Below, in pieces: positions 46,381 through 55,246 of a DNA stretch of 64,000 nt. Position 1 is the first letter of the stretch, and every line of letters starts with the position of its first letter. The position numbers were made by a program, and so were the translations under genes. Below the pieces are notes generated by a model. It had not been told where the DNA came from, did no database searches, and worked only from the letters and a program-made list of their open reading frames with translations. The DNA comes from Micromonospora sp. WMMD812 (GTDB taxonomy: Bacteria > Actinomycetota > Actinomycetes > Mycobacteriales > Micromonosporaceae), in assembly GCF_027497215.1 (NCBI RefSeq), contig NZ_CP114904.1:3060001-3124000 (forward strand). Reading direction: 5' to 3'.

Positions 46381-47562
46381 GTGAGCGTCCCGCAGCCACC
46401 GGAGCCGATTCCGGGCGCCCGTCTGCTCTTCTCCCTCGACCCGGCGGTCAGTCACCTCAACCACGGCTCGTTCGGCGCGGTGCCGATCAGCGTTCAGCGG
46501 GCCCAGCAGCGGCTGCGGGACGAGATGGAGGCCAACCCGCTGCGCTTCTTCACCCAGGGGCTGATCGATCGGATCGCCCACACCCGCCGGCACCTGGCCG
46601 GCTTCCTCGGCGCGGACCCGGACGGCACCGCGCTGGTCGGCAATACCACCACCGGCGTGGCCGTGGTGCTCCAGTCGCTGGGCCTGCGACCGGGTGACGA
46701 GGTGCTCAGCACCGACCACGGGTACGGCGCGGTCAGCCTCTCCATCCAGCGGGAGTGCCGCCGCACCGGGGCGGAGAGCCGGGTGCTGGCGGTGCCGCTG
46801 GCGGCCACCGACGAGGAGGTCGTCGAGACCGTCCGGTCGGCGCTGCGCCCGGGCCGGACCCGGGTGCTCGTGGTGGACCAGCTGACCTCGGCCACGGCTC
46901 GGCTCCTGCCGGTCGCCGCCATCGTCGGGGTGGCCCGCGAACAGGGCGTGCCGGTCCTCGTCGACGCGGCGCACGTACCGGGGATGCTGCCGACCACCGT
47001 GGCGAGCGTCGGCGCCGACTTCTGGGTGGGGAACCTGCACAAGTGGGCGTACGCGCCGCGCGGCACGGCGGTGCTCGTGGTGGCGCCGCCGTGGCGGGAC
47101 CGGATCGAGCCACTGGTGGTGTCCTGGGAACAGGAGTCCGGTTTCCCGGCTCGGCTCGAGTGGCAGGCGACCCTCGACTACACGTCCTGGCTGGCCGCTC
47201 CGGCCGGGGTGTTCACGTTGCGCAGCCTCGGCCTCGACCGGGTGCGGGCGCACAACGCCGTGTTGGCGGCGTACGGCCAGCGGGTGGTGGGTGATGCGCT
47301 CGGCGTGGCGCCGTCCCACCTGCCCGACCCCGGCGGGCCCGAGGTCGCCATGCGGATCATCCCGCTGTCGCCCGGTCTGGCCACCACCGTCGACGAGGCA
47401 CGGGCGTTGCAGCAGCGGATCGCCGAGCGGCTCAGCAGCGAGGTGGCGGTGATGTCGTGGAAGGGCCGGGGTTGGCTGCGGCTCTGTGGGCAGGTCTACA
47501 ACTCCCCGGACGAGTACGAGCGGCTGGCCGTGCGGCTGCCCCCACTGCTCGCGCAACGCTGA
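46381..47562 (+). CDS. class V aminotransferase (isopenicillin-N-epimerase-like)
   Basis: A 393-residue PLP enzyme. SHLNHGSFGAVPISVQ at the N-terminus and NTTTGVAVVLQSLGL match the CefD/isopenicillin-N-epimerase-like branch. The PLP aspartate lies in VDAAHVPGML and the Schiff-base lysine in GNLHKWAYAPRGTAVL. The reaction could be epimerisation, desulfuration or transamination. No beta-lactam genes are near, so the epimerase name is not functional evidence. GTG start at 46381. Confidence 0.87.
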   Translation: MSVPQPPEPIPGARLLFSLDPAVSHLNHGSFGAVPISVQRAQQRLRDEMEANPLRFFTQGLIDRIAHTRRHLAGFLGADPDGTALVGNTTTGVAVVLQSLGLRPGDEVLSTDHGYGAVSLSIQRECRRTGAESRVLAVPLAATDEEVVETVRSALRPGRTRVLVVDQLTSATARLLPVAAIVGVAREQGVPVLVDAAHVPGMLPTTVASVGADFWVGNLHKWAYAPRGTAVLVVAPPWRDRIEPLVVSWEQESGFPARLEWQATLDYTSWLAAPAGVFTLRSLGLDRVRAHNAVLAAYGQRVVGDALGVAPSHLPDPGGPEVAMRIIPLSPGLATTVDEARALQQRIAERLSSEVAVMSWKGRGWLRLCGQVYNSPDEYERLAVRLPPLLAQR

Positions 47563-48196
47563 CGGGCCGGACGGCCCGCGCCGGAGCCGCGCCGTCGACG
47601 GGAAGCAGTCGGACCGGCCCGAGGCCGAGCAGCGCGAGGGGTCGAGGTAGGCGTCCCCGCGGCGCAGCCCCCAGTGCAGGCAGGCCGCCGCCGGACAGCC
47701 CGGGTGACCGGCCAGCAGCACCCCCCAGCGGAGCACCGGCGGCGACCGGCGCGCCGGCGGCCACCCCGGGCCGCACCGGCTCGTAGGTGGTCCGCAGCCC
47801 GTCGGCGTGCCTGACGGTGACCACCGGCCGCCCGGCCACCATCCCGGCGAAGAGCACGGTCCCGGGCCCGGCGGCGCGGACGGTCGCGCCCGCCGGGACG
47901 GCCAGGTCGACGCCCCGGTGTCCGGGCAGCCACGGCTGCGGTGGCGGGTCGAACCGGCGCACGGGTCGGGGCGCCCCGTCGAGCGGCCACCGGAAGCGAC
48001 CGGCTCCGGCGCCCGGATCGGCCACCGCCCGCCCCGTTACGCCGTGCCCAGGCCACGCCCGTACGGTCGCTGCCGGACCGGCCACGGCCGGTAGCACCGC
48101 GCCGCAGAGCGGGACGGCGAGCCAGAACGGGACGGCGACCCAGACCAGCAGCGTACGGCGGATCGCGGTCGGGAGCGGCGGTCGCGTCGGTCGCAT
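47560..48196 (-). pseudogene. M23 peptidase with two compensating frameshifts
   Basis: A signal-peptide-like helix (TLLVWVAVPFWLAVPLCGAV) precedes an M23/LytM domain with GHRGVDLAVPAGATVRAAG (H and D zinc ligands). The continuation VLLAGHPGCPAAACLHWG then LRRGDAYLDP, containing the second zinc histidine, is in a different frame. After it the first frame resumes with LALLGLGPVRLLPVDG. The shifts map to a six-C run at 47721-47726 (one base too many) and a four-G run at 47638-47641 (one too few). This is either a recent pseudogene or two homopolymer errors. An intact product would cut peptidoglycan peptides or act as a division activator. The exact 3' end is uncertain. Confidence 0.6.
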
Positions 48197-48327
48197 GACG
48201 GGCAGCGTGCCCGAGCTGGCACCGGTCCGACACGGCCCGACGCGTCCGCTGTGGACAACCGGGTGCCCTGTGGACAGTGCCCGCCGAGCCGGTTGATCTG
48301 CTATGCGCGCCGCCCGTCGCCGCCGCC

Positions 48328-48342
48328 TATGCTGGCCCGATG
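48328..48342 (+). promoter_or_regulatory. -10 element placing transcription start at the ATG (leaderless)
   Basis: TATGCT (48328-48333) is followed after 6 bp by the ATG at 48340. This spacing predicts a leaderless mRNA for the methyltransferase-like gene, and there is no ribosome site. Confidence 0.45.
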
Positions 48343-48993
48343 ACGCGGGACTGGTACGCCTGGCACGACGACTACGACCAGCCCGGTTCCCCGCTGGCCC
48401 GGCGGCTGGCCGAGGTGCGGCGGCACCTCCGCGACGCCCTGGACCGGGCGCCGGCCGGCCCGCTGCGCGCGGTCAGCCTCTGCGCCGGACAGGGACGGGA
48501 CCTGATACCGGTGCTCGCCGACCACCCCCGCGGGCGCGACGTGACCGCCCGTCTCGTCGAGCTGGATCCCCGCAACGCGGAGATCGCCGCGTCCGCCGCC
48601 CGGGCCGCCGGGCTGACCGACGTACGGGTGGTGGTCGACGACGCGGCCCGCACCGACGCGTACGCCGACCTCGCCCCGGCCGACCTCGTGCTGGTCTGCG
48701 GGGTGTTCGGCAACGTGTCGGACGCGGACATCCGGGCCACCGTCCGGCACTGCGCCGCGCTCTGCGCGACCGACGGCACGGTCTTCTGGACCCGCCACCG
48801 GGGCGAGCCCGACCTGGTCCCGGCCATCTGCGACTGGTTCGCCGAGGCGGAGTTCCGCCCGGTCGCGGTGACCACCCCGGCCGACCGGGTCGGCGTCGGC
48901 GTGCACCGTTTCGTCGGCCGGCCGCGTCCGCTGCCCGCCGGCGTGCGGATGTTCGAGTTCGTCGACCGCCCGCGGCGGGACGACACGGCCTGA
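48340..48993 (+). CDS. class I SAM-dependent methyltransferase-like protein
   Basis: A 217-residue protein. MTRDWYAWHDDYDQPGSPLA leads into the SAM-binding motif VSLCAGQGRDLIPVL, the acidic loop LVELDPRNAEIAAS and the LVLVCGVFGNV strand (motif 4). The family is a Rossmann methyltransferase of unknown substrate found in actinomycetes. The ATG at 48340 is chosen over an upstream in-frame GTG because of the -10 element immediately before it. The stop codon lies inside the first copy of a 38-bp tandem repeat. Confidence 0.8.
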   Translation: MTRDWYAWHDDYDQPGSPLARRLAEVRRHLRDALDRAPAGPLRAVSLCAGQGRDLIPVLADHPRGRDVTARLVELDPRNAEIAASAARAAGLTDVRVVVDDAARTDAYADLAPADLVLVCGVFGNVSDADIRATVRHCAALCATDGTVFWTRHRGEPDLVPAICDWFAEAEFRPVAVTTPADRVGVGVHRFVGRPRPLPAGVRMFEFVDRPRRDDTA

Positions 48994-49089
48994 CCGCCGC
49001 CGCCCCGACGGGTGAGGACGAATCGGCCCGACCGCCGCCGCCCCGACGGGTGAGGACGACACGGCCCGACCGCCGCCACCCGATGGGAG
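48978..49089. repeat. 38-bp tandem repeat
   Basis: Three copies starting at 48978, 49016 and 49054 of a unit beginning GGACGACACGGCC and continuing with GACCGCCGCCGCCCCGACGG. Copies 1 and 2 differ at very few positions and the third decays toward its end. The first copy overlaps the last codons and stop of the methyltransferase-like gene. Confidence 0.8.
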
Positions 49090-49249
49090 AGCGGGTCGGC
49101 GCAGTGAGCCCGGCACCGCCTGACCGCACCCGCCCGACCGAGGAGCGGGCCCGCGCCGGCCGGACGGGGTCTGCCCGGGTCCGGCGACGCGCCCTAGGCT
49201 GGGGCGGGGCACGGTGGAGCGGCCGCCGTCGGGGACCGGGGAGATCAGC

Positions 49250-50380
49250 ATGACGACCGTGGACGACCTGAGCCGGCCCGCCGTGACCGACGTGAGCGGC
49301 CCGTCCCGGGTCGCCGGGCCCGGTGAGGGGATCGGCGCCGACGAGCTGCAGTTGGCCGCGCGCAACCACGGCATCCCGCTGGAGGCGCTGCGCTACGACG
49401 TCACCCCGGCCGGGCTGCACTACCTGCTGATCCACTACGACATCCCGGAGCTGGACCCGGCGACGCACGCGCTGACCGTCGACGGCGCGGTGGAATGGCC
49501 GCTGCGCCTCGGGCTCGCCGAGCTTCGCGAGCGGCCCCGGGTTACCCGGCCGGTGACCCTGGAGTGCGCCGGCAACGGCCGGGCTCTGCTGCACCCGCGG
49601 CCGGTGAGCCAGCCCTGGCTGGTGGAGGCGGTGGGTAACGCGGAGTGGACCGGCACGCCGCTGGCGCCGCTGCTGCGCGAGGCGGGGATCGCGCCGGAGG
49701 CCGTCGACGTGGTCTTCACCGGCGCCGACCACGGCGTCGAGCGGGGCGTCGAGCAGGACTACCAGCGGGCGCTGCCGGTCGCCGACGCGCTGCGCGAGGA
49801 GGTCCTGCTGGCGTACGAGATGAACGGCGCTCCCCTGCTGCCGCAGCACGGCGCCCCGCTGCGGCTGATCGTGCCCGGCTGGTACGGGATGGCGCACGTC
49901 AAGTGGCTCCGGTCGATCAGCGTGGTGACCGAGCCGTTCCAGGGTTATCAGAACGCGGTCGCGTACCGCCTGCGGCAGGACGCCGACGACCCGGGCGTGC
50001 CGGTGACGCGGATCGAGCCCCGCGCCCTGGTGCGGCCGCCCGGCTTCCCGGACTTCATGTCCCGCGCCCGGGTGCTCCGACCGGGACCGTGCACGGTGGA
50101 CGGTCGGGCCTGGTCGGGTCACGCCCCGGTGGTCTCGGTCGAGGTGACGACGGACGGCGGGGCGACCTGGGCACCGGCCACTCTGGACGAGCCGACCGGC
50201 GGTGACTTCGCCTGGCGGCGCTGGCGCTACGAGTGGGCGGCGCAGCCGGGCCGGTACGTCCTGGGCGCGCGGGCCACCGACGCCTCGGGGCGGACCCAGC
50301 CGGTCGAGCAGCCGTGGAACCGGGGCGGCTTCGCCAACAATCTGGTCCAGCGCGTCGAGGTCGCGGTCATCCCGGAGTGA
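49250..50380 (+). CDS. sulfite oxidase-like molybdopterin enzyme
   Basis: A 376-residue protein of the sulfite oxidase/SorA-like superfamily. The molybdenum-ligating cysteine is C106 in VTLECAGNGR. The Moco domain continues with GADHGVERGVEQDYQRALP and LRLIVPGWYGMAHVKWL, and a C-terminal Ig-like dimerisation domain has VSVEVTTDGGATWAPA. No signal peptide is evident, so it may be cytoplasmic. It may oxidise sulfite or act on another small sulfur or nitrogen compound. The ATG at 49250 with GGGGAG upstream is preferred over 49214. Confidence 0.88.
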   Translation: MTTVDDLSRPAVTDVSGPSRVAGPGEGIGADELQLAARNHGIPLEALRYDVTPAGLHYLLIHYDIPELDPATHALTVDGAVEWPLRLGLAELRERPRVTRPVTLECAGNGRALLHPRPVSQPWLVEAVGNAEWTGTPLAPLLREAGIAPEAVDVVFTGADHGVERGVEQDYQRALPVADALREEVLLAYEMNGAPLLPQHGAPLRLIVPGWYGMAHVKWLRSISVVTEPFQGYQNAVAYRLRQDADDPGVPVTRIEPRALVRPPGFPDFMSRARVLRPGPCTVDGRAWSGHAPVVSVEVTTDGGATWAPATLDEPTGGDFAWRRWRYEWAAQPGRYVLGARATDASGRTQPVEQPWNRGGFANNLVQRVEVAVIPE

Positions 50381-50399
50381 GGGTGGACGGAGGGGTCGG

Positions 50400-50723
50400 T
50401 CAGCCGCCGAAGCCGGAGTCGGCGGGCAGGGAGATGTCGGGCTTCTCCAGCTCCTCGACGTTGACATCCTTGAACGTCATTACCCGGACGTTCTTCACGA
50501 ACCGGGCAGGACGGTACATGTCCCACACCCAGGCGTCGTGCATCTCCACCTCGAAGTAGACCTCGCCGTCCGAGTTGCGGACGTGCAGGTCGACCTGGTT
50601 GGCCAGGTAGAAGCGGCGCTCGGTCTCCACCACGTAGGAGAACTGGCGGACAATGTCGCGGTACTCCCGGTAGAGCTGCAGCTCCATCTCGGTCTCGTAC
50701 TTCTCGAGATCTTCCGCGCTCAT
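50400..50723 (-). CDS. DUF2469 family protein
   Basis: A 107-residue protein beginning MSAEDLEKYETEMELQLYRE and containing FSYVVETERRFYLANQVDLH, matching the actinobacterial DUF2469 family (Rv2901c by synteny). The role is unknown, but the family is invariably next to rnhB. The ATG overlaps the rnhB stop as ATGA, so the two are translationally coupled. Confidence 0.92.
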   Translation of the reverse strand: MSAEDLEKYETEMELQLYREYRDIVRQFSYVVETERRFYLANQVDLHVRNSDGEVYFEVEMHDAWVWDMYRPARFVKNVRVMTFKDVNVEELEKPDISLPADSGFGG

Positions 50724-51643
50724 CGCTCTCCGCCCTCCATGCCCACATCTTCCCCCACCGGCGGCGGCGGCCGAAGCTGCTCGCCCAACGCCACGCCGAC
50801 GGTACTCCCTGGCGCGCAAGAGCGCTCCATCGGCTCGTCCGGGCCCCCGGCCGGGCCCGTCAGGCCGCCGTCGAAGAGCACCCCCGGGCCGTCGTCGAAG
50901 AGCGTGTCCGGGTCGTCGCCGCCTGCCATGGAAGCGGCGGCCAGAGCCGCCCCGGAGGCCAGCACCGGCCGGCGGGACCTCGGCGGCCGGCCGTCCCGGC
51001 CGGACACGCTCGCCACGTTCACGTACGAGAACCGGTGTTCCCGGCACGGCCCGTGCTCCCGCAGCGCGGCGGTGTGTTCGGGGGTGATGTAGCCCTTGTG
51101 CTCGGCGAAACCGTACGCCGGGAACGTCCCGTCGAGCTCCACCATGATCCGGTCCCGGGTGACCTTGGCCAGCACACTCGCCGCCGCCACGCAGGCAGCC
51201 ACCCGATCGCCCTTCCAGACCGCCAGGCCGGGCACGTCCAGCCCGTCCACCCCGAAGCCGTCGGTGAGTACGTATTCCGGCCGGGTGGTGAGCGAGGCCA
51301 ATGCCCGACGCATCGCGGCGAGGTTGCACACGTGCAGCCCCCGCGCGTCGACCTCCTCAGCCGGGATCACCACGACCGCGTATGCCAGCGCCCGGGAGAC
51401 CACCTCGTCGTAGATCCGCTCCCGGCTGGCCGGGGTGAGCAGCTTCGAGTCGGCCAGCCCGTCGATCTCGCCGCGCCGCCCCTCCGGCAGCACCGCCGCG
51501 GCGGCGACCAGCGGCCCGGCGCAGGCACCCCGACCAGCCTCGTCGGCACCGGCCACGTGCCGGAAGCCGCGCCTCTGCAACGCCCGCTCCAGCGCGTAGA
51601 GCCCGGCCTCCCGGCGCACGACGGTGCGCGGCGGGGTCAGCAC
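50720..51643 (-). CDS. rnhB: ribonuclease HII
   Basis: A 307-residue enzyme removing ribonucleotides from DNA and RNA-DNA hybrids. The acidic active site is visible: GADEAGRGACAGPL (D and E), ADSKLLTPASRERIYDEV, TDGFGVDGLDVPG and VAAASVLAKVTRDRIM. The C-terminal 80 residues are a low-complexity, acidic extension with no known role. The GTG at 51643 overlaps the preceding Nudix stop (GTGCTGA). Confidence 0.95.
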   Translation of the reverse strand: MLTPPRTVVRREAGLYALERALQRRGFRHVAGADEAGRGACAGPLVAAAAVLPEGRRGEIDGLADSKLLTPASRERIYDEVVSRALAYAVVVIPAEEVDARGLHVCNLAAMRRALASLTTRPEYVLTDGFGVDGLDVPGLAVWKGDRVAACVAAASVLAKVTRDRIMVELDGTFPAYGFAEHKGYITPEHTAALREHGPCREHRFSYVNVASVSGRDGRPPRSRRPVLASGAALAAASMAGGDDPDTLFDDGPGVLFDGGLTGPAGGPDEPMERSCAPGSTVGVALGEQLRPPPPVGEDVGMEGGER

Positions 51644-52179
51644 GCCGCACCTGACTCGCCGGCGCCGCCCGAGCCGCCGAGGATGCCCCCGTCCGGGGCG
51701 CCGTCGCCCGAGGCCGGGTCCTCGGCCGCGGCCAGCACCCTCGTCAGCAGCTCGGGCAGGTCGTTCGGGTAGTACAGCTCCGGGCTCGCCGCCAGCTCGG
51801 CGACCGACCACCAGCGGTGGCCCGTAGTGCTGGCCTGCTCGATGGCGTCGAAGCCCGAGGTGTCCACCTCCCAGGACGGCACCCGCACCAGGAAGAACTC
51901 CTGCTCCTGGCGGTACCACACGCCGTCGAACGGGAACTCGACCGTCTCCCGCCAGACCGGCTCACCCAGCTCGGTGGGGGCCAGTCGCAGCCCCGTCTCC
52001 TCGGCCAGTTCCCGGGCCGCGCCCGCGGCCGACGACTCGCCCGAGTCCAGCCCGCCGCCGGGGGTGAACCAGTACCGGTGCTCGGGGCGGGCCGGGTCGA
52101 AGCCAGCGAAGAGCAGCGCCCGGCCGTCCGCGTCGACGAGCAGCACACGCGCCGCGCGTCGAGGGGTGTAGACGGTCAC
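51637..52179 (-). CDS. Nudix hydrolase
   Basis: A protein of about 180 residues with a full Nudix box, GGGLDSGESSAAGAARELAE followed by ETGL, which binds the metal-diphosphate substrate. The fold begins AARVLLVDADGRALLFAGFD. It probably hydrolyses a nucleoside diphosphate derivative or oxidised nucleotide. The start is taken as the GTG at 52179 (MTVYTPRRAAR). A GTG at 52215 is an alternative. It sits between lepB and rnhB and is coupled to rnhB, an arrangement that adds a gene to the usual order. Confidence 0.87.
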   Translation of the reverse strand: MTVYTPRRAARVLLVDADGRALLFAGFDPARPEHRYWFTPGGGLDSGESSAAGAARELAEETGLRLAPTELGEPVWRETVEFPFDGVWYRQEQEFFLVRVPSWEVDTSGFDAIEQASTTGHRWWSVAELAASPELYYPNDLPELLTRVLAAAEDPASGDGAPDGGILGGSGGAGESGAAC

Positions 52180-52231
52180 CGCACCAGCCTGCCAGACCGG
52201 CCGCCGATCGCCCACGCCCCCCGGGGGGCCG

Positions 52232-52867
52232 CTACGGGTTCGGGACGCCGTCGAACTGCTCCGGCACGCTCAGCCACTTGGCCCGGCTCACCGGCCAGAA
52301 GACGGTGAAGGCCCGGCCCACCACCTCGTCCTCGGGGATGGTGGCCGCGGTGATGTCCTGCCCGGACTGCTGCCAGTGCTCCAGCGAGTCACCGGAGGCC
52401 GAACGGTGGTCGCCCATCACCCAGAGCCGGCCCTTCGGCACCGTGATGTCGAACTCCTGGTCGGCCGGCTTGTCGCGCTGACCGTCCAGTGAGAAGATGT
52501 ACGGCTCGTCGAGCGACCGGCCGTTGATCACCAGACGGTCCTCGGCGTCGCAGCAGACCACGTGGTCGCCGCCGACGCCGATCACCCGCTTGATGAAGTC
52601 CTCGCCGTCGGGGTTGCCGCTCCACTCGAGGGGCGCCTTGAAGACGATCACCTCGCCGCGGTGCGGGGACCGGAAGTCGTAGACCAGCTTGTTGACCAGC
52701 ACCCGATCGTCGATCTGGAGGGTGTTCTCCATGGACGGGGAGGGGATGAAGAAGGTCTGCAGGACGAAGGCGCGCACCAGCACCGCGACCAGGATCGCCA
52801 CACCCAGCAGAATCGGCAGCTCCTTCCAGAAGGAGCTGCGCGGCTTGTCGGTCTGCTCGTCAATCAC
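52232..52867 (-). CDS. lepB: type I signal peptidase, second paralogue
   Basis: A 211-residue membrane serine protease that removes signal peptides from exported proteins. One N-terminal membrane helix (ILLGVAILVAVLVRAFVLQ) is followed by the catalytic serine in FFIPSPSMENTL, RVLVNKLVYDFRSPHRGEV, the catalytic lysine in EDFIKRVIGVGGD and the box E motif VMGDHRSASGDS. GTG start. It is the downstream member of a tandem pair. Confidence 0.95.
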   Translation of the reverse strand: MIDEQTDKPRSSFWKELPILLGVAILVAVLVRAFVLQTFFIPSPSMENTLQIDDRVLVNKLVYDFRSPHRGEVIVFKAPLEWSGNPDGEDFIKRVIGVGGDHVVCCDAEDRLVINGRSLDEPYIFSLDGQRDKPADQEFDITVPKGRLWVMGDHRSASGDSLEHWQQSGQDITAATIPEDEVVGRAFTVFWPVSRAKWLSVPEQFDGVPNP

Positions 52868-52877
52868 GCCAAGGAGC

Positions 52878-53750
52878 CTACGTTGCCCGGCCGGACGTCA
52901 CCGTCCGGAACGCGCGAGAACGGGCCAGGGCGGCCGTGAGCGGCAGGAGGAGCACCACGTCGCCCTGCGGCACCGGCCGGACCGGGGCCGGACCGGGCGG
53001 CGACGCGGCGGGCGGCCCGGAGACTGCGGCGAACGTCTCGGGCACCGGCAGGGTGGCCCATCGCGAGGACGGCCAGACCACCATGAAGGCCCGGCCGACC
53101 ACGTTGTCGATCGGCACCGGCCCCTGGCACCGGGCGTCCTGGGAGACCAGCCGGTGGTCACCCATCACGAAGATCTGGCCGGGCGGGACCACGACCTCGT
53201 CGAAGCGGCGCGAGCGGCACTCCCGGGGGTCCGGCGGGATGTCCAGCGGCGAGTCCTCGAGGACGTACGGCTCGTCCAGCGGCGTCCCGTTGACGGTGAC
53301 CCGACCCTGCGCGTCGCAGCACTTGACGCGGTCGCCGGGCAGGCCGATCACCCGCTTGATGAAGTCCTTCTCGCCGGGGCGGCTCACCCCGACCAGATCG
53401 CCGACGGTGCGGCCCAGCTTGCCGACGAAGCCCGGCTCCGGCTCGGCGTCGACCTGCGGCGCCCACCGGTCGGTGCCCCGGAACACCACCACCTCGCCGC
53501 GCAACGGGTCCCGTACGTCGTAGACGACCTTGTTGACGAGCACCCGGTCACCGACGAGGAGGGTGTCCTCCATCGAGCCGGAGGGGATGAAGAACGCCTG
53601 GAGCAGGAAGGTGCGGATCAGCACCGCGAGGCAGAACGCCACCACCAGCAGCAGCGGGAGTTCCTGCCAGAGGGGCATCTGTCGCCGGGTGCGGCGGACC
53701 CGGCGACGCCACGGGTCGACTGTGCCGTCCTCGTCAACCGTCTGCGCCAC
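52878..53750 (-). CDS. lepB: type I signal peptidase, first paralogue
   Basis: A protein of about 290 residues. The membrane helix LLLVVAFCLAVLIRTFLLQ precedes the catalytic S59 in FFIPSGSMEDTLL, the lysine in KDFIKRVIGLPGD and FVMGDHRLVSQDARCQ. Compared with its neighbour it has a 30-residue insertion after RGTDRWAP and a hydrophobic C-terminal extension that may form a second membrane segment (VVLLLPLTAALA). The GTG at 53750 with GGGGAG just upstream is preferred. It ends 10 bp before the second lepB. Confidence 0.93.
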   Translation of the reverse strand: MAQTVDEDGTVDPWRRRVRRTRRQMPLWQELPLLLVVAFCLAVLIRTFLLQAFFIPSGSMEDTLLVGDRVLVNKVVYDVRDPLRGEVVVFRGTDRWAPQVDAEPEPGFVGKLGRTVGDLVGVSRPGEKDFIKRVIGLPGDRVKCCDAQGRVTVNGTPLDEPYVLEDSPLDIPPDPRECRSRRFDEVVVPPGQIFVMGDHRLVSQDARCQGPVPIDNVVGRAFMVVWPSSRWATLPVPETFAAVSGPPAASPPGPAPVRPVPQGDVVLLLPLTAALARSRAFRTVTSGRAT

Positions 53751-53780
53751 GCCACTCCCCGATCCGCAGAAACGACACCG

Positions 53781-53814
53781 CCGCCCGGGAGCCTCGGTGA
53801 GGCCCCACGGGCGG
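53781..53814 (-). terminator. hairpin between rplS and lepB
   Basis: CCGCCCG (53781-53787) and CGGGCGG (53808-53814) enclose GCCTC/GAGGC with a 3-base loop. It lies 120 bp after rplS and 31 bp before lepB, possibly a terminator or attenuator that separates ribosomal protein from peptidase expression. Confidence 0.45.
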
Positions 53815-53934
53815 CAGTGGACGGCTCCCCGCGCTACCGCGGGACCGCCGCCTCGCTGCGCCCGTGCCGACCAGGGTAGTGCGGACCGGTCGGTACGGCA
53901 TACGTGCAGCTCAGGCGGCGTGGCGAGCGGGAAG

Positions 53935-54291
53935 TCAGCTCGGCTGCTTCTCCCGCTTCTCCTTGATCTTGGCCTTCTTGCCGCGCAGCTCGCGCAGGTA
54001 GTAGAGCTTGGCGCGACGGACGTCACCGCGGGTCACGACCTCGATCCGGTCGATCGACGGGTTGTTCACCGGGTAGGTCCGCTCCACACCCACACCGAAG
54101 CTGATCTTGCGGACCGAGAAGGTCTCGCGCAGCCCGTCACCCTGGCGGCGGATGACGACGCCCTGGAAGATCTGGACACGGGACCGGTTGCCCTCGACCA
54201 CCCGCGCGTGCACCTTCACGGTGTCACCGGCGCGGAAGTCGGGGATGTCGACCCGCTTCGACTGGGCGTCAAGGGCGTCCAGGATGTTCAT
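53935..54291 (-). CDS. rplS: 50S ribosomal protein bL19
   Basis: A 118-residue protein with the L19 signature [20 protein letters not shown] and [20 protein letters not shown]. It binds the subunit interface near S12-S13 bridges. The ATG at 54291 has GAGGA upstream. Conserved position after trmD. Confidence 0.97.
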   Translation of the reverse strand: MNILDALDAQSKRVDIPDFRAGDTVKVHARVVEGNRSRVQIFQGVVIRRQGDGLRETFSVRKISFGVGVERTYPVNNPSIDRIEVVTRGDVRRAKLYYLRELRGKKAKIKEKREKQPS

Positions 54292-54434
54292 CGCTGCGTC
54301 CTCGTAAGGCTCACGGCGCACCGTCAGTCGGTGCGCGATTGGGTGATTCTGATCCCCGGGTGGTGGTCGGTCGGGCCGACCCCGGTCGAGGATCCTCGCA
54401 GCCGCCCACGGCGCGGCCGACTGCGGCAACCCCT

Positions 54435-55208
54435 CTACTTTGCCATATCCCCCGGCGGCACCTGAAATCCGGCCCGGTCCAGCGCGGCTACGTCCCGTTT
54501 GTCCAGGCGCTCCGGGTTCAGGGCGGCCAGCATGTCCGGCCGGCGGTGGGCGGTGCGAACCAGACCCTCCTCCCGCCGCCAGCGGGCGATCCGCCCGTGG
54601 TCACCGGAGCGCAGCACCTCGGGCACGTCGTGCCCCCGCCAGCTCGGCGGCTTGGTGTAGACCGGCGCCTCCAGCAGCCCGTGGGCGTGCGACTCCTCGT
54701 CCAGCGAGCCGGCGTTGCCGAGCACGCCGGGCAGCAGCCGGGTGACCGCCTCCATGATCACCAGCACCGCGACCTCGCCACCGAAGAGCACGTAGTCGCC
54801 GAGGGAGACCTCGGTGACCGGCATCCGGGTCGCGGCGTGGTCGAGCACCCGCTGGTCGATGCCCTCGTAGCGGCCGCACGCGAAGAGCAGGTGCTCCTCG
54901 GCGGCCAGCTCGTACGCCATCGCCTGGGTGAACCGGGCGCCGACCGGGGACGGCACCAGCAGCCGCGGCGGCGTGGCCTCCGGTGGCGCGAGGGCGTCCA
55001 ACGCCTCACCCCACGGCTCCGGCCGCATCACCATGCCCGGCCCGCCGCCGTAGGGGGTGTCGTCGACCGTGCGGTGCACGTCGTGGGTCCAGGTCCGCAG
55101 ATCGTGCACGGCGAGCCGCAGCGTCCCGTTGGCCCGGGCCTTGCCGATCAACGACAGGTCCAGCGGGGCGAAGTACTCGGGGAAGATCGAAACGATGTCG
55201 ACGCGCAT
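54435..55208 (-). CDS. trmD: tRNA (guanine-N1-)-methyltransferase TrmD
   Basis: A 257-residue SPOUT-fold enzyme that methylates G37 of tRNAs to prevent frameshifting. [20 protein letters not shown] begins the protein. The knot-forming SAM site is in [14 protein letters not shown] and [20 protein letters not shown], and [20 protein letters not shown] lies in the C-terminal domain. Start ATG 55208. Confidence 0.97.
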   Translation of the reverse strand: MRVDIVSIFPEYFAPLDLSLIGKARANGTLRLAVHDLRTWTHDVHRTVDDTPYGGGPGMVMRPEPWGEALDALAPPEATPPRLLVPSPVGARFTQAMAYELAAEEHLLFACGRYEGIDQRVLDHAATRMPVTEVSLGDYVLFGGEVAVLVIMEAVTRLLPGVLGNAGSLDEESHAHGLLEAPVYTKPPSWRGHDVPEVLRSGDHGRIARWRREEGLVRTAHRRPDMLAALNPERLDKRDVAALDRAGFQVPPGDMAK

Positions 55209-55246
55209 GCGGGGCTCTCCAGCGGGTCCGGGGCCCGACGGAGGCC

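Noticed and set aside
44927..46399. Upstream extension of the hypothetical gene at 44282 through the xerC region
   Set aside because: It is antisense to xerC, which has all catalytic motifs, and composition is arginine/glycine-rich.
46381..47562. Beta-lactam biosynthesis from the isopenicillin-N-epimerase-like gene
   Set aside because: No ACV synthetase, IPNS or other pathway genes are nearby, and the family name covers many class V aminotransferases.
52216..52229. GCCCCCC/GGGGGGC palindrome after the second lepB as a terminator
   Set aside because: It has no loop-forming spacer and is only 7 bp per arm, so it is too weak to call.
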